Part shown: piece after piece, positions 42,522 through 50,378 of the stretch
Layout: each line of letters starts with the position of its first letter
How positions within the stretch are numbered: the first letter of the stretch is position 1
Source: Cecembia lonarensis LW9
GTDB taxonomy: Bacteria; Bacteroidota; Bacteroidia; Cytophagales; Cyclobacteriaceae
Length of the DNA: 57,783 nt
Assembly (NCBI RefSeq): GCF_000298295.1
Contig: NZ_AMGM01000022.1
Location: 1 to 57,783, forward strand
Reading direction: 5' to 3'
Program-made: the position numbers and the translations under genes
The notes under the pieces: generated by a model
Told to the model about the DNA's origin: nothing
Seen by the model: only the letters and a program-made list of their open reading frames with translations
Databases searched by the model: none

Positions 42522-44744
42522 ATGAAAAACCTTTTCGCTTTCCCCCTTATCCTGCTTGGCCTGCTGTTATCCTCATTGGCTTTTGCCCAAAAAACCAATT
42601 TCACCGTGGCAGATGCCATCAACGTCAAATCCATCGGCAATACTGCTTTATCCGATGATGGAAAGTTGTTGGCAGGGCTGATTTCAGATGGCAGGGCCAG
42701 ATTTGATGTGGATCATTTCAGATTTCAGGACCCCTCCTACCTCAATGTACTACCAGGTGAATTTGTCATCCTCGACACCCAAAATGGCGAAATGCTGTAT
42801 CCCTATAAGGAACAATCCAGAGTAACCTCATTTTCCTGGTCTCCCAACTCCAAGGAACTGGCATTTTTGGAGCAAAAGGGAGACAAACTTCACCTGATGC
42901 TTTACGATACCAACCGCAAACGCATAAAGGAGATAAAGATCAGTGGTAATCCTTTGTTGGCCAATTCAGACTTGACCTGGACCTCCGATGGCAAGTCCAT
43001 ACTGCTCCATGCCAGAAATCATGATTGGTTAGATAGGGCCATGGCCCTTTACAATGAAGCTACCAAAGGACCGGTTGTGGTATATGATGGGAATAAGCCT
43101 TTTCTCAAATGGGATGAAATCAGAAATACCAATGCATTGACCAAAGTGTTAAAAGTTAATTTGACGAATGGACAGTCTCAGGAAATGCTTCCTGAGGCCA
43201 ATTATGGGGGTGTTTACCTTTCAGAGGACAATCAATTCCTGATTTTCAATGAAACTTTCCCTTTGAAAACTTCCTACGTCCGCAATGAAGGTACCGAGTA
43301 CCAAGTATCTTATAAGGAACTTGCCAATCCAGATTCCACGCAAATTCTCTACAAACGCAACGAAAAACGCAGAAATTACAATTGGTCTGATTCCAAAACC
43401 AAATTTGCATGGGTAGACTCAGGCTATGTATATGTGCAGACATTGGGTCAGCTGGATTCACTCAATCTCACCAAAGGAAAAGCCTTCACCGATGAAAAAA
43501 AGAAAAAGGAAGTAAAGTTTTCCATTACTTCCTGGTCTCCTTCGGAAAACAAATTACTCCTGAGTTCGGACAAAGGCTATTGGTTGGCGAATGCCCAAGG
43601 GGAGCAGTTGGAAATGGTCTATGAATTTCCCGAGGATAAAGAAAAAGCCCCCAGCTTAAACCTTGAGCATTGGTCTAAGGATGAAAATTACCTGTATTTT
43701 TCATACAGTGAAAAAGACCGCTGGACAAGGGGTTTTGTCCGGTTTGATCTCACTGACCGTACCATGGAAGATCTGATTATCGATGATCGTCTTTACACAG
43801 GATTACAGAAGGCCAAACATGAAGATGTAGTCGTTTTGAGTTTATCCGATGAAGATATGCCTGCTGATTTGGTAGTGAGCGATTGGTCTTTTGCAGAAAT
43901 GAAGCCTTTGACCCATCTCAATCCATGGTTAGCGGACAAGAAGATGACAAGGTCTGAGCTGATCACCTACAGAAATGTAGACGGCAAAGAGCTTAAAGGA
44001 ATCCTTTATTATCCTGTGGATTATGAAGAGGGCAAAAAGTATCCCCTTGTCTGCGAAGTCTATGAAACTTTCCTTGCAAATGGCTACAACAGGAACATGA
44101 ACCTTTTTGCCAATCAGGGCTATTTCGCCCTGCGTCCATCGGTGGACCTGGAAATGGGATATCCCGGTGAAGCTTGGGTAAAAGGAATCACCGCAGCCAT
44201 CAATAAACTGGTGGATGAAGGCAAGGTGGATAATGACAAAGTAGGGGTGCAGGGGGGAAGCTATGGCGGCTATGCCACCTCCTTACTGATTACACAGACC
44301 GATAGATTTGCTGCAGCCATCAATATCTCCGGGAAGGTCAATATCATCAGTTTCCTTGGGGATAGTCCCAAGATCGGAACGAGGAATTATACCGCAGCGG
44401 AATATGGTCAGGACCGAATCGGTAGCACCCTTTGGGATGCACCTTTGAAATACCTGGCCACCACAGCAGTACTGCATGCAGACCGGATCAAAACACCTCA
44501 TCTGATCATGACAGGTGAAGGGGATTGGAATGTGCCAGGCACCAACTCGAGGGAACTCTATTATGCCATGCGAAGATTAGGAAAAGATGTGGTCTGGGTC
44601 AATTACCTCAACGGGGGTCATGGTGCGGGTGTCGCCAGCAATGAGCGTGATTTCCATGATCATTGGACGAGGGTTTTCGAATTTTATGAAAAACACTTCA
44701 ACAAAAAGGAGAAAGAAGAGAAAGACGGAGAGAGTAGTGATTAA
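42522..44744 (+). CDS. S9 family prolyl oligopeptidase-like peptidase
   Basis: About 740 aa from the ATG at 42522, chosen because the signal peptide (MKNLFAFPLILLGLLLSSLA) starts there; the upstream in-frame ATG at 42444 is in the spacer. An N-terminal seven-bladed propeller (WSPNSKELAFL-type repeats) is followed by an alpha/beta hydrolase domain with Ser in GGSYGGYATS, Asp in GEGDWNVPG and His in NGGHGAG. It cuts peptides after proline or related residues outside the cytoplasm. The C-terminus is a charged tail (KKEKEEKDGESSD). Confidence 0.9.
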   Translation: MKNLFAFPLILLGLLLSSLAFAQKTNFTVADAINVKSIGNTALSDDGKLLAGLISDGRARFDVDHFRFQDPSYLNVLPGEFVILDTQNGEMLYPYKEQSRVTSFSWSPNSKELAFLEQKGDKLHLMLYDTNRKRIKEIKISGNPLLANSDLTWTSDGKSILLHARNHDWLDRAMALYNEATKGPVVVYDGNKPFLKWDEIRNTNALTKVLKVNLTNGQSQEMLPEANYGGVYLSEDNQFLIFNETFPLKTSYVRNEGTEYQVSYKELANPDSTQILYKRNEKRRNYNWSDSKTKFAWVDSGYVYVQTLGQLDSLNLTKGKAFTDEKKKKEVKFSITSWSPSENKLLLSSDKGYWLANAQGEQLEMVYEFPEDKEKAPSLNLEHWSKDENYLYFSYSEKDRWTRGFVRFDLTDRTMEDLIIDDRLYTGLQKAKHEDVVVLSLSDEDMPADLVVSDWSFAEMKPLTHLNPWLADKKMTRSELITYRNVDGKELKGILYYPVDYEEGKKYPLVCEVYETFLANGYNRNMNLFANQGYFALRPSVDLEMGYPGEAWVKGITAAINKLVDEGKVDNDKVGVQGGSYGGYATSLLITQTDRFAAAINISGKVNIISFLGDSPKIGTRNYTAAEYGQDRIGSTLWDAPLKYLATTAVLHADRIKTPHLIMTGEGDWNVPGTNSRELYYAMRRLGKDVVWVNYLNGGHGAGVASNERDFHDHWTRVFEFYEKHFNKKEKEEKDGESSD

Positions 44745-44915
44745 TGGATGGTGCATTGACCTGCTTTGTACAATTATAAAAACTAAGCCCAATCCTCTGG
44801 CTTTTATCTTTATCATGTTAGCCCCTAAATCTCCTTGAGATCCCCCAAGAATATTTACTGTTTAGACAATAATATTTAATTTAGGTGAAAACATCACTAA
44901 AAACCATCTGAAACC

Positions 44916-45923
44916 ATGTATAGATTGGTAATTGCCACTTTGTTAATACATCTGTTTTTGATTTCCTGCACCTCAAAACCTACCTCCATGAAAGAAGATG
45001 CCTTTATTGAGATTTTGGATGATCGTATTTTGGATTTGCTGGATCCCGATACACCTTTCCAGATCCTGGCAGAAGGTTTTGCCTGGACAGAAGGACCGCT
45101 GTGGCTGGAAGGGCAACAAAGCCTTCTATTTACGGATATCCCCAACAATTCAATATTTAAGATAGATGAGAAAGGGGCACTCAGCCTTTTCCTTAAGCCT
45201 TCCGGCTACACCGGAGATTCCCCAAGAGGAGGGGAAGTGGGGGCCAATGGTCTGACTTTGGATCCAATGGGACGGTTGGTGCTGTGCCAACATGGAGACC
45301 GGCGCATGGCACGGATGGACAGCCCGCTCGATCAACCCAAAGCCCAATTTGTCACCCTTGTGGATAACTATCAGGGCAAGCGGCTCAACAGTCCCAATGA
45401 TGTGGTTTTTGATGGGCGGGGAAACATGTATTTTACGGATCCGCCTTATGGGCTGGAATTCAATATGGACGATCCCGCCAAGGAACTGGACTTTCAAGGT
45501 TTGTATATGTTGAGAAATTCGGGGGAATTGGAATTGTTGGACCAATTGACCCGACCCAATGGTTTGGCCTTCAGTCCGGATCAACGCCTACTTTATGTGG
45601 CCAATTCTGATCCCGATCTGGCTGTTTGGTATGTGTATGAAGTGGAAATGGATGGAACTCTTTCAAACAGAAGCCTCTTTTATGATGCCACGGATTATGT
45701 GCGGAAAGAGGGATTCAAGGGATTGCCTGATGGGTTGAAAGTTCATACTTCGGGGATAATCTTCGCCACCGGCCCAGGTGGGGTCTGGGTATTTGACTCC
45801 AGTGGAAATGTGTTGGCTAGACTGAGGACCGGGGAGGCTACTTCCAATTGTGAATTTTCCACCGATGAGAAATCCTTCTTTATGACTGCGGATAATTATG
45901 TGTTGAAGATAAATCTGAAATAG
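44916..45923 (+). CDS. SMP-30/gluconolactonase family lipoprotein
   Basis: A 335-aa lipoprotein (LISC, Cys18) of the SMP-30/gluconolactonase/LRE propeller family. The metal ligands are visible: Glu in AWTEGPLWL, Asn in RLNSPNDVVF, Asn in RPNGLAFSP and Asp in LPDGLKVHT. It hydrolyses sugar lactones in the periplasm; the exact sugar is unknown. A GAAATAGGTGGAAA microrepeat begins at its stop codon. Confidence 0.88.
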   Translation: MYRLVIATLLIHLFLISCTSKPTSMKEDAFIEILDDRILDLLDPDTPFQILAEGFAWTEGPLWLEGQQSLLFTDIPNNSIFKIDEKGALSLFLKPSGYTGDSPRGGEVGANGLTLDPMGRLVLCQHGDRRMARMDSPLDQPKAQFVTLVDNYQGKRLNSPNDVVFDGRGNMYFTDPPYGLEFNMDDPAKELDFQGLYMLRNSGELELLDQLTRPNGLAFSPDQRLLYVANSDPDLAVWYVYEVEMDGTLSNRSLFYDATDYVRKEGFKGLPDGLKVHTSGIIFATGPGGVWVFDSSGNVLARLRTGEATSNCEFSTDEKSFFMTADNYVLKINLK

Positions 45924-46065
45924 GTGGAAATAAATTGAAATAGGTAGAGATATTGTTTGATACTGGTGGATATGGATAGATATTGGAAATATGTATCTAA
46001 TTGAAATAGGTGGAAAAAATGGAAATAGGTAGAAATATTTTGAAGGATACTGGTGTATATTGGAT
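45911..46065 (+). repeat. GAAATAGGTGGAAA microrepeat after the SMP-30 gene
   Basis: Degenerate tandem units such as TGAAATAGGTGGAAATAAAT and TTGAAATAGGTAGAGATATT begin within the last codons of the SMP-30 gene and run to the next gene. Purine-rich on the coding strand, like the other 3' flanks, but a different unit. Confidence 0.7.
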
Positions 46066-46073
46066 GAAATAAA

Positions 46074-46562
46074 ATGGTAATCAGGAAAGCAGATATTGAA
46101 AGGGACTTTGATGGGGTTTGGGAGATTTTTTTGGATGTGATTTCCAGAGGGGATGTCTTTTCCTTTCTACCGGAAACCCCCAAATCGGATTTGAAAAAGC
46201 TCTGGTTTGCAGATAACATGGATACTTTTGTAGCTGTGGATAACTCAGGAAAAATAGTTGGAAGCTATTATGTCAAGCCCAACCAACCCGGTCTGGGAAG
46301 CCATATTGCCAATGGAGGGTATATGGTGCATTCAGAGGAAAAAGGAAAAGGCATAGGCAGGCTTTTGTGCCAACACTCCATAGATTTTGCCAGGGAAAAA
46401 GGATATTTGGGGATGCAGTTCAACATGGTAATAAGCACCAATGCCTCCGCGGTTAAGTTGTGGAAAAGTTTTGGTTTCTTAATCATCGGGACAATTCCCC
46501 AAGCCTTCAGACATCAAAAGTTGGGATTGGTAGATGCCTATATCATGTACAAAAGTTTGTAA
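46074..46562 (+). CDS. GNAT family N-acetyltransferase
   Basis: A 162-aa acetyltransferase. The acetyl-CoA loop is EKGKGIGRLLCQHSIDFARE (Q/RxxGxG/A type), preceded by strands IVGSYYVKPNQPG and NGGYMVHSEE, with the C-terminal NASAVKLWKSFGFLIIGTIP typical of the family. It transfers an acetyl group to an amine; substrate unknown. The start ATG at 46074 directly follows the microrepeat. Confidence 0.88.
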   Translation: MVIRKADIERDFDGVWEIFLDVISRGDVFSFLPETPKSDLKKLWFADNMDTFVAVDNSGKIVGSYYVKPNQPGLGSHIANGGYMVHSEEKGKGIGRLLCQHSIDFAREKGYLGMQFNMVISTNASAVKLWKSFGFLIIGTIPQAFRHQKLGLVDAYIMYKSL

Positions 46563-47097
46563 GATCTTCTGTGGATAACTTTTTTATTGAAGTTAAAGAA
46601 ATTGACCACTGATGAATGAGGATAAACGCAGATATTTATGCCATTACGGTTCTGACTTGTTTTGTGGATAAGTTGCGTTCGCTGCGTGTTTGTGGCGTCC
46701 GCTGCGTGAACTAAAGAGAATAATTTCTCGCAACGACCGCAACGGGTTTACGCCATGATCGCAGAGAAATCGCCGTGATTAACTTTTGTATTCTTTTTCG
46801 GTCCAAGACGATAGTCACAAAAACTTTGAGCCACAAAGAATTATTGTATACACTTTGGCATTTGTTGAGATAAAAAGGCCATTGAATGCTCTTTGGCGTT
46901 TTCAAAAGCAGATGTGATGAGTCTTTGATTTTATTTCTTTCTTGTCCAGATTTTGTCCATATCCACATCTTTTATCATAAGGGAAGATGTCTGATTTTTG
47001 TCCTAATAGAAAATTAGGCTGAGGGGAAGTGGAAAGGTAAATTTACAATCTGCAATTAAGCATATGTAAAATTCATTTTTCACTAATCCAATGTCTT
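46563..47097. other. Gene-free spacer with widespread Bacteroidota-type microrepeats
   Basis: Contains GACCACTGATGAATGAGGAT and similar (46601-46640), GTTGCGTTCGCTGCGTG (46671-46687), TTTCTCGCAACGACCGCAAC (46723-46742), and GAGCCACAAAGAATTATT. These resemble pieces at 24774-24793 and 49980-50210. The last 100 bp, AT-rich, probably hold the promoter of the TonB-domain gene. No RNA gene recognised. Confidence 0.55.
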
Positions 47098-47526
47098 ATG
47101 GAAAAGATCAAACTTACTGTTATTACCCTATTGACACTTACGCTATCATTTAGTGTGAATGCACAATGGGAAGAGAAAATGTTAACCATGCTAGAATCAG
47201 GGGCAGTTAACGAATCCATGTTTTTGGAAATGGTACCTCCGGGATTTATTGGGGGTCAGGAAGCCTTAGAGACTTATATAGCGGATAATTTGAAGTACCC
47301 ATCTTTAGCTATCCGGCAAGGAATGGAAGGAACAGTATTAGTAATGTTTAAAATTACTTCAGATGGGACAATTGTGGAGGCCACCATCAAAAAGAGTTGT
47401 AAACCCATTTTGGACGAGGCAGCCTTGGATTTAATCAAGGGAATGCCGCAGTGGAATCCAGCAACTCAAGGACGTACTACCGTGGAAACTTACTACCAAT
47501 TACCCATTCGCTTCAGTCTTCAATAG
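47098..47526 (+). CDS. TonB C-terminal domain protein
   Basis: A 142-aa exported protein with a cleavable signal (LTLTLSFSVNAQ). The remaining part is a single TonB C-terminal domain: GGQEALETYIADNLKYPSLA, then GTVLVMFKITSDGTIVEATI and QWNPATQGRTTVETYYQLPI. It lacks the membrane anchor and proline-rich spacer of true TonB, so it cannot couple to ExbBD in the usual way; Bacteroidota have many such stand-alone domains. A strong terminator follows. Confidence 0.88.
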   Translation: MEKIKLTVITLLTLTLSFSVNAQWEEKMLTMLESGAVNESMFLEMVPPGFIGGQEALETYIADNLKYPSLAIRQGMEGTVLVMFKITSDGTIVEATIKKSCKPILDEAALDLIKGMPQWNPATQGRTTVETYYQLPIRFSLQ

Positions 47527-47555
47527 CATTTTAAATTTTGCATAAGTAAACTACT

Positions 47556-47586
47556 AACTACCTGTTGTTTCGGCAGGTAGTTTTTC
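47556..47586 (+). terminator. Rho-independent terminator after the TonB-domain gene
   Basis: AACTACCTG (47556-47564), 9-nt loop, CAGGTAGTT (47574-47582), then a short T-run to 47585. Perfect 9-bp stem followed by T's, 30 bp after the stop. Confidence 0.85.
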
Positions 47587-47703
47587 ATTTTTCGCTTTTA
47601 TGTTCTAAGTAGTTGATAGACTGTCTATGGCAATCCGGTTAAGCTCAGTTTTGATTAGAATATTTTTTGCATAATTTAGGTATGAAGTACCATTTATGAA
47701 GAA

Positions 47704-49443
47704 ATGCACAAAATTCTAAAGGCTCTTTTGATTTTAATAATCTTATTATCCTCGAGTAGCATTACAAAAAGTGCATCCAATGATTTTTTTGAAGCCATTT
47801 CTTCCAGGGAAGATCCTTTTTTGGATTTGATGAGAAACGAAATTAAAACCCATGAATCCATGGGCTTTGAATTTTTTGAAGATTTGCTCCAAACCATAAG
47901 TCCACAGATAAAACCAAATGAGCACTGGCTAAGGACAAGATTTCTGATTTTTGAAGTCATGGTATATCGGGTTTTTGATAAATCCGAGTCGATGAACCTT
48001 GAGCAGACTGTTTCTGCTTTAAAAGAAAATGGGTTAAGATCAGGAGATCGCTTATTGTTGGGCCACGCTAGGTGGTACAGTGGATTTCTTTTACATGACT
48101 TCCTTAAAATTGATCTTGCATTAGGAAATTGTATAGATGCCATCGAAGTGATGGAAGAATATATTCCGAAAATAAAATTGGCAGATAAATATGAATTTTT
48201 GGGTGAGATGGCCTTTCAAGTAGTTGATTATGATGCCGCTATACGCTATTATAAATTGTTTTTGGAATACAAACTGGAAGAGTCTGAAATCGATAAACGA
48301 AGAAAAATTGTTGCCACCAATGCTATTGGGCAGGCATTTTTGCGAAAAAGTAGCTTTTCTGAGGCAAAGGAATACCTTGTACTGGCCAATGAAAAGATTT
48401 TAGTGTATCATGATAATTTGTGGCAGGGAATTAATAATGCCTACCTGGGCCATGTTTACTTGGCATTGGGAGAGTCAGAAAAAGCAGCGCAACTTTTGAA
48501 ACATGCCATTGAAACATGCCTGGAAGCAGAACTCAACGTCGCAGCCTATGCATCCAATTATTTAGGAAGGTTATATCTGGATAAAGGTTTAAAACAGGAG
48601 TCCTTGTTTCATCTCGAAAATGCAGAAATGTGGCTACTGAATTCGCAAAACAAATATTTGCTTCAAACCCAGTTTTATTTACTGGAAACTTACAGGAGTT
48701 TTTCAGATTTTTATAGGGTTTATATGGATAATGGGCTTGCAAATGAATACTTTGAAAAATATAAGGAACTGAATGACGCGATTCAGTACATTTCCATTTT
48801 GAGCAGTCAAAATATCACCCGCTTGCGCATGGATAATGAAAAGGCAATTTGGGAGTTGAGTGTGTCGAAATTAGAAAATGAAAGTATTATCCAGCGTAGA
48901 AACATCATGTTGGTGATTATAATTTCATTGTTTTTGGTCATTGGAAGCTTTTTGCTGGTAGCTAGAAACAGAATGAAAGTACAAAGGCAATTGGCTGAAG
49001 CTGACAGTAAGCGTTTGGTAGCCGAAAAAAAAGCCATTGAAAGCCAAATGGATATGCTTAAATCCAGCTTAATGGAAAAGTCGAAAATGTTACAAGAGTT
49101 TGAAAATCGATTATCAGTAATTCAGAATCGCGTAGATGTTCAGGAAGACTTGGAGAGAATCAATGAAATGAAAATTCTAACAGAGGAAGACTGGTCCGTA
49201 TTCAGAAAACTCTTTGAAAGATTACACCCTGGGTTTATGACACAACTTAAACAATCCATGCCAGGCATTACCACTGCGGAATTAAGGTTGGCTTCCCTGA
49301 TCAAAATGCAATACACCGCTAAAGAAATGGCGGATATTCTTGGTGTTTCTCCTGATTCCGTCTATAAAGCTCGGTACCGGCTTCGCACCAAGTTGAATTT
49401 GGAAAATGAGCAGTCTTTAGAATACCTGATTCTTAATATGTAA
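47704..49443 (+). CDS. TPR membrane protein with C-terminal LuxR-type HTH
   Basis: A 579-aa regulator of the Bacteroidota TPR-TM-HTH type. Signal-like start (ALLILIILLSSSSITKSAS), TPR repeats from about 110 to 370 (NAYLGHVYLALGESEKAAQL), a membrane segment (LVIIISLFLVIGSFLLV) near 400, a coiled coil, and a C-terminal HTH (AELRLASLIKMQYTAKEMAD then SPDSVYKARYRLRTKL). The TPRs sit outside and the HTH inside, so it may convert a periplasmic signal to transcription. Target genes unknown. Confidence 0.85.
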   Translation: MHKILKALLILIILLSSSSITKSASNDFFEAISSREDPFLDLMRNEIKTHESMGFEFFEDLLQTISPQIKPNEHWLRTRFLIFEVMVYRVFDKSESMNLEQTVSALKENGLRSGDRLLLGHARWYSGFLLHDFLKIDLALGNCIDAIEVMEEYIPKIKLADKYEFLGEMAFQVVDYDAAIRYYKLFLEYKLEESEIDKRRKIVATNAIGQAFLRKSSFSEAKEYLVLANEKILVYHDNLWQGINNAYLGHVYLALGESEKAAQLLKHAIETCLEAELNVAAYASNYLGRLYLDKGLKQESLFHLENAEMWLLNSQNKYLLQTQFYLLETYRSFSDFYRVYMDNGLANEYFEKYKELNDAIQYISILSSQNITRLRMDNEKAIWELSVSKLENESIIQRRNIMLVIIISLFLVIGSFLLVARNRMKVQRQLAEADSKRLVAEKKAIESQMDMLKSSLMEKSKMLQEFENRLSVIQNRVDVQEDLERINEMKILTEEDWSVFRKLFERLHPGFMTQLKQSMPGITTAELRLASLIKMQYTAKEMADILGVSPDSVYKARYRLRTKLNLENEQSLEYLILNM

Positions 49444-49582
49444 AAAAACAGTTTTGCAGAAAAAGGCAAAAAGTGTTGAGTAAGGCCATGAATTTTACAA
49501 CATAGTAGAATTAAGTTTAACCACTATTGAAGTACTTTTTGATTTTGGACCAGAGATGACTGAAATGTTCGTCACTCTGAGA

Positions 49583-49947
49583 TTTTAAAATTTTGCATTT
49601 ACAGAAAGGTAATGACATCACTTGATCCATCATTCTGAGAATTCAACATTTAGGAAAATGTTCAGAAAAAGAAATGACAGTCATTGAAGCTTCATCCCTC
49701 CCTACCGCAGAGGGACATTTGTGGCAGATTTTTTTTTAACCACATAGGAGAAGATAGCACACATAGCTTCCCTGTATCAACCGGTTGATTTTAAAAACAA
49801 AGGTTTGCTGCTGCCCTGCTATGTTTTCTCCTATGTGGCGGATTTTTTCAACTCCAAGCATAGTACATACAGTTTTCCAAGAGCCAACTGTCTGGTTTTA
49901 AAAAAGGCTGGGTGTCGCCAATTTATCCTTAATGCATGGGACAAGTT
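49583..49947 (+). repeat. Intergenic repeat element, copy B
   Basis: A 365-bp copy of the element at 24146-24530. It keeps intact arms CCACATAGGAGAA (49740-49752) and TTCTCCTATGTGG (49826-49838), a perfect 13-bp inverted repeat, with ATCAACCGGTTGAT between. The other copies have lost part of one arm. No gene inside. Confidence 0.8.
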
Positions 49948-49979
49948 GCGGCTAAAAAAATTAGCTTTGATGGCTTTTA

Positions 49980-50240
49980 ATTAACCACGGATGAATGGGA
50001 TTAACACAGATTTCTTTGCCCAAAAATTTTATTGTGGATAACTTTTGTTTTCTTTTGTTCCTGTTGTGGTTCATTATAATAGCCACTAAGACACAAAGTA
50101 ATAAAGTAAAATTGGAGTGGTATTTAGGATTTTTTCAAAGAGAAAATTTCACGCAAAGGCCGCAACGGGAAGCAAGCCAAGACCGTAGCAAAAAGATGTG
50201 GATAACTTTTTTCTGTTGCATAGGATCAATGGAAGTAAAA
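49980..50240. repeat. Widespread short intergenic repeats
   Basis: ACCACGGATGAATGGGATTA, then TTGTGGATAACTTTTGTTTT, CCACTAAGACACAAAGTAAT and TTTCACGCAAAGGCCGCAAC occur in series, each a diverged cousin of pieces at 22791-22890 and 46563-46800. A 94-codon open frame at 49995-50279 is made of this material and is not a gene. Confidence 0.65.
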
Positions 50241-50378
50241 AGACCTTCGGATTTGCAGATACGAATCCAAAGGTCTTGAGTCCTACCTAAAGGTAGGCAG
50301 GCTAGCTATTTGTGTCTAGTGTCTTGTTTCTAATCTCTCGATTCTAATCTCCTACCTAAAGGTAGGCAAGCTCGCTTC
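50241..50378 (-). repeat. Hairpins and 3'-flank microrepeat of the S9 peptidase gene
   Basis: Imperfect 12-bp hairpin at 50241-50276 (AGACCTT and GGATT arms, one mismatch), then two identical CCTACCTAAAGGTAGG palindromes at 50282-50297 and 50351-50366 with GTCTTG/CTAATCTC units between. Read on the minus strand the units are purine-rich and follow the stop of the minus-strand peptidase gene. May act as terminators. Confidence 0.65.

Noticed and set aside
45896-46219. 107-codon minus-strand frame rich in Y, F, I and S
   Set aside because: It is the translation of the GAAATAGGTGGAAA microrepeat.
49995-50279. 94-codon open frame on the plus strand
   Set aside because: It consists of intergenic repeat sequence found elsewhere in the window.
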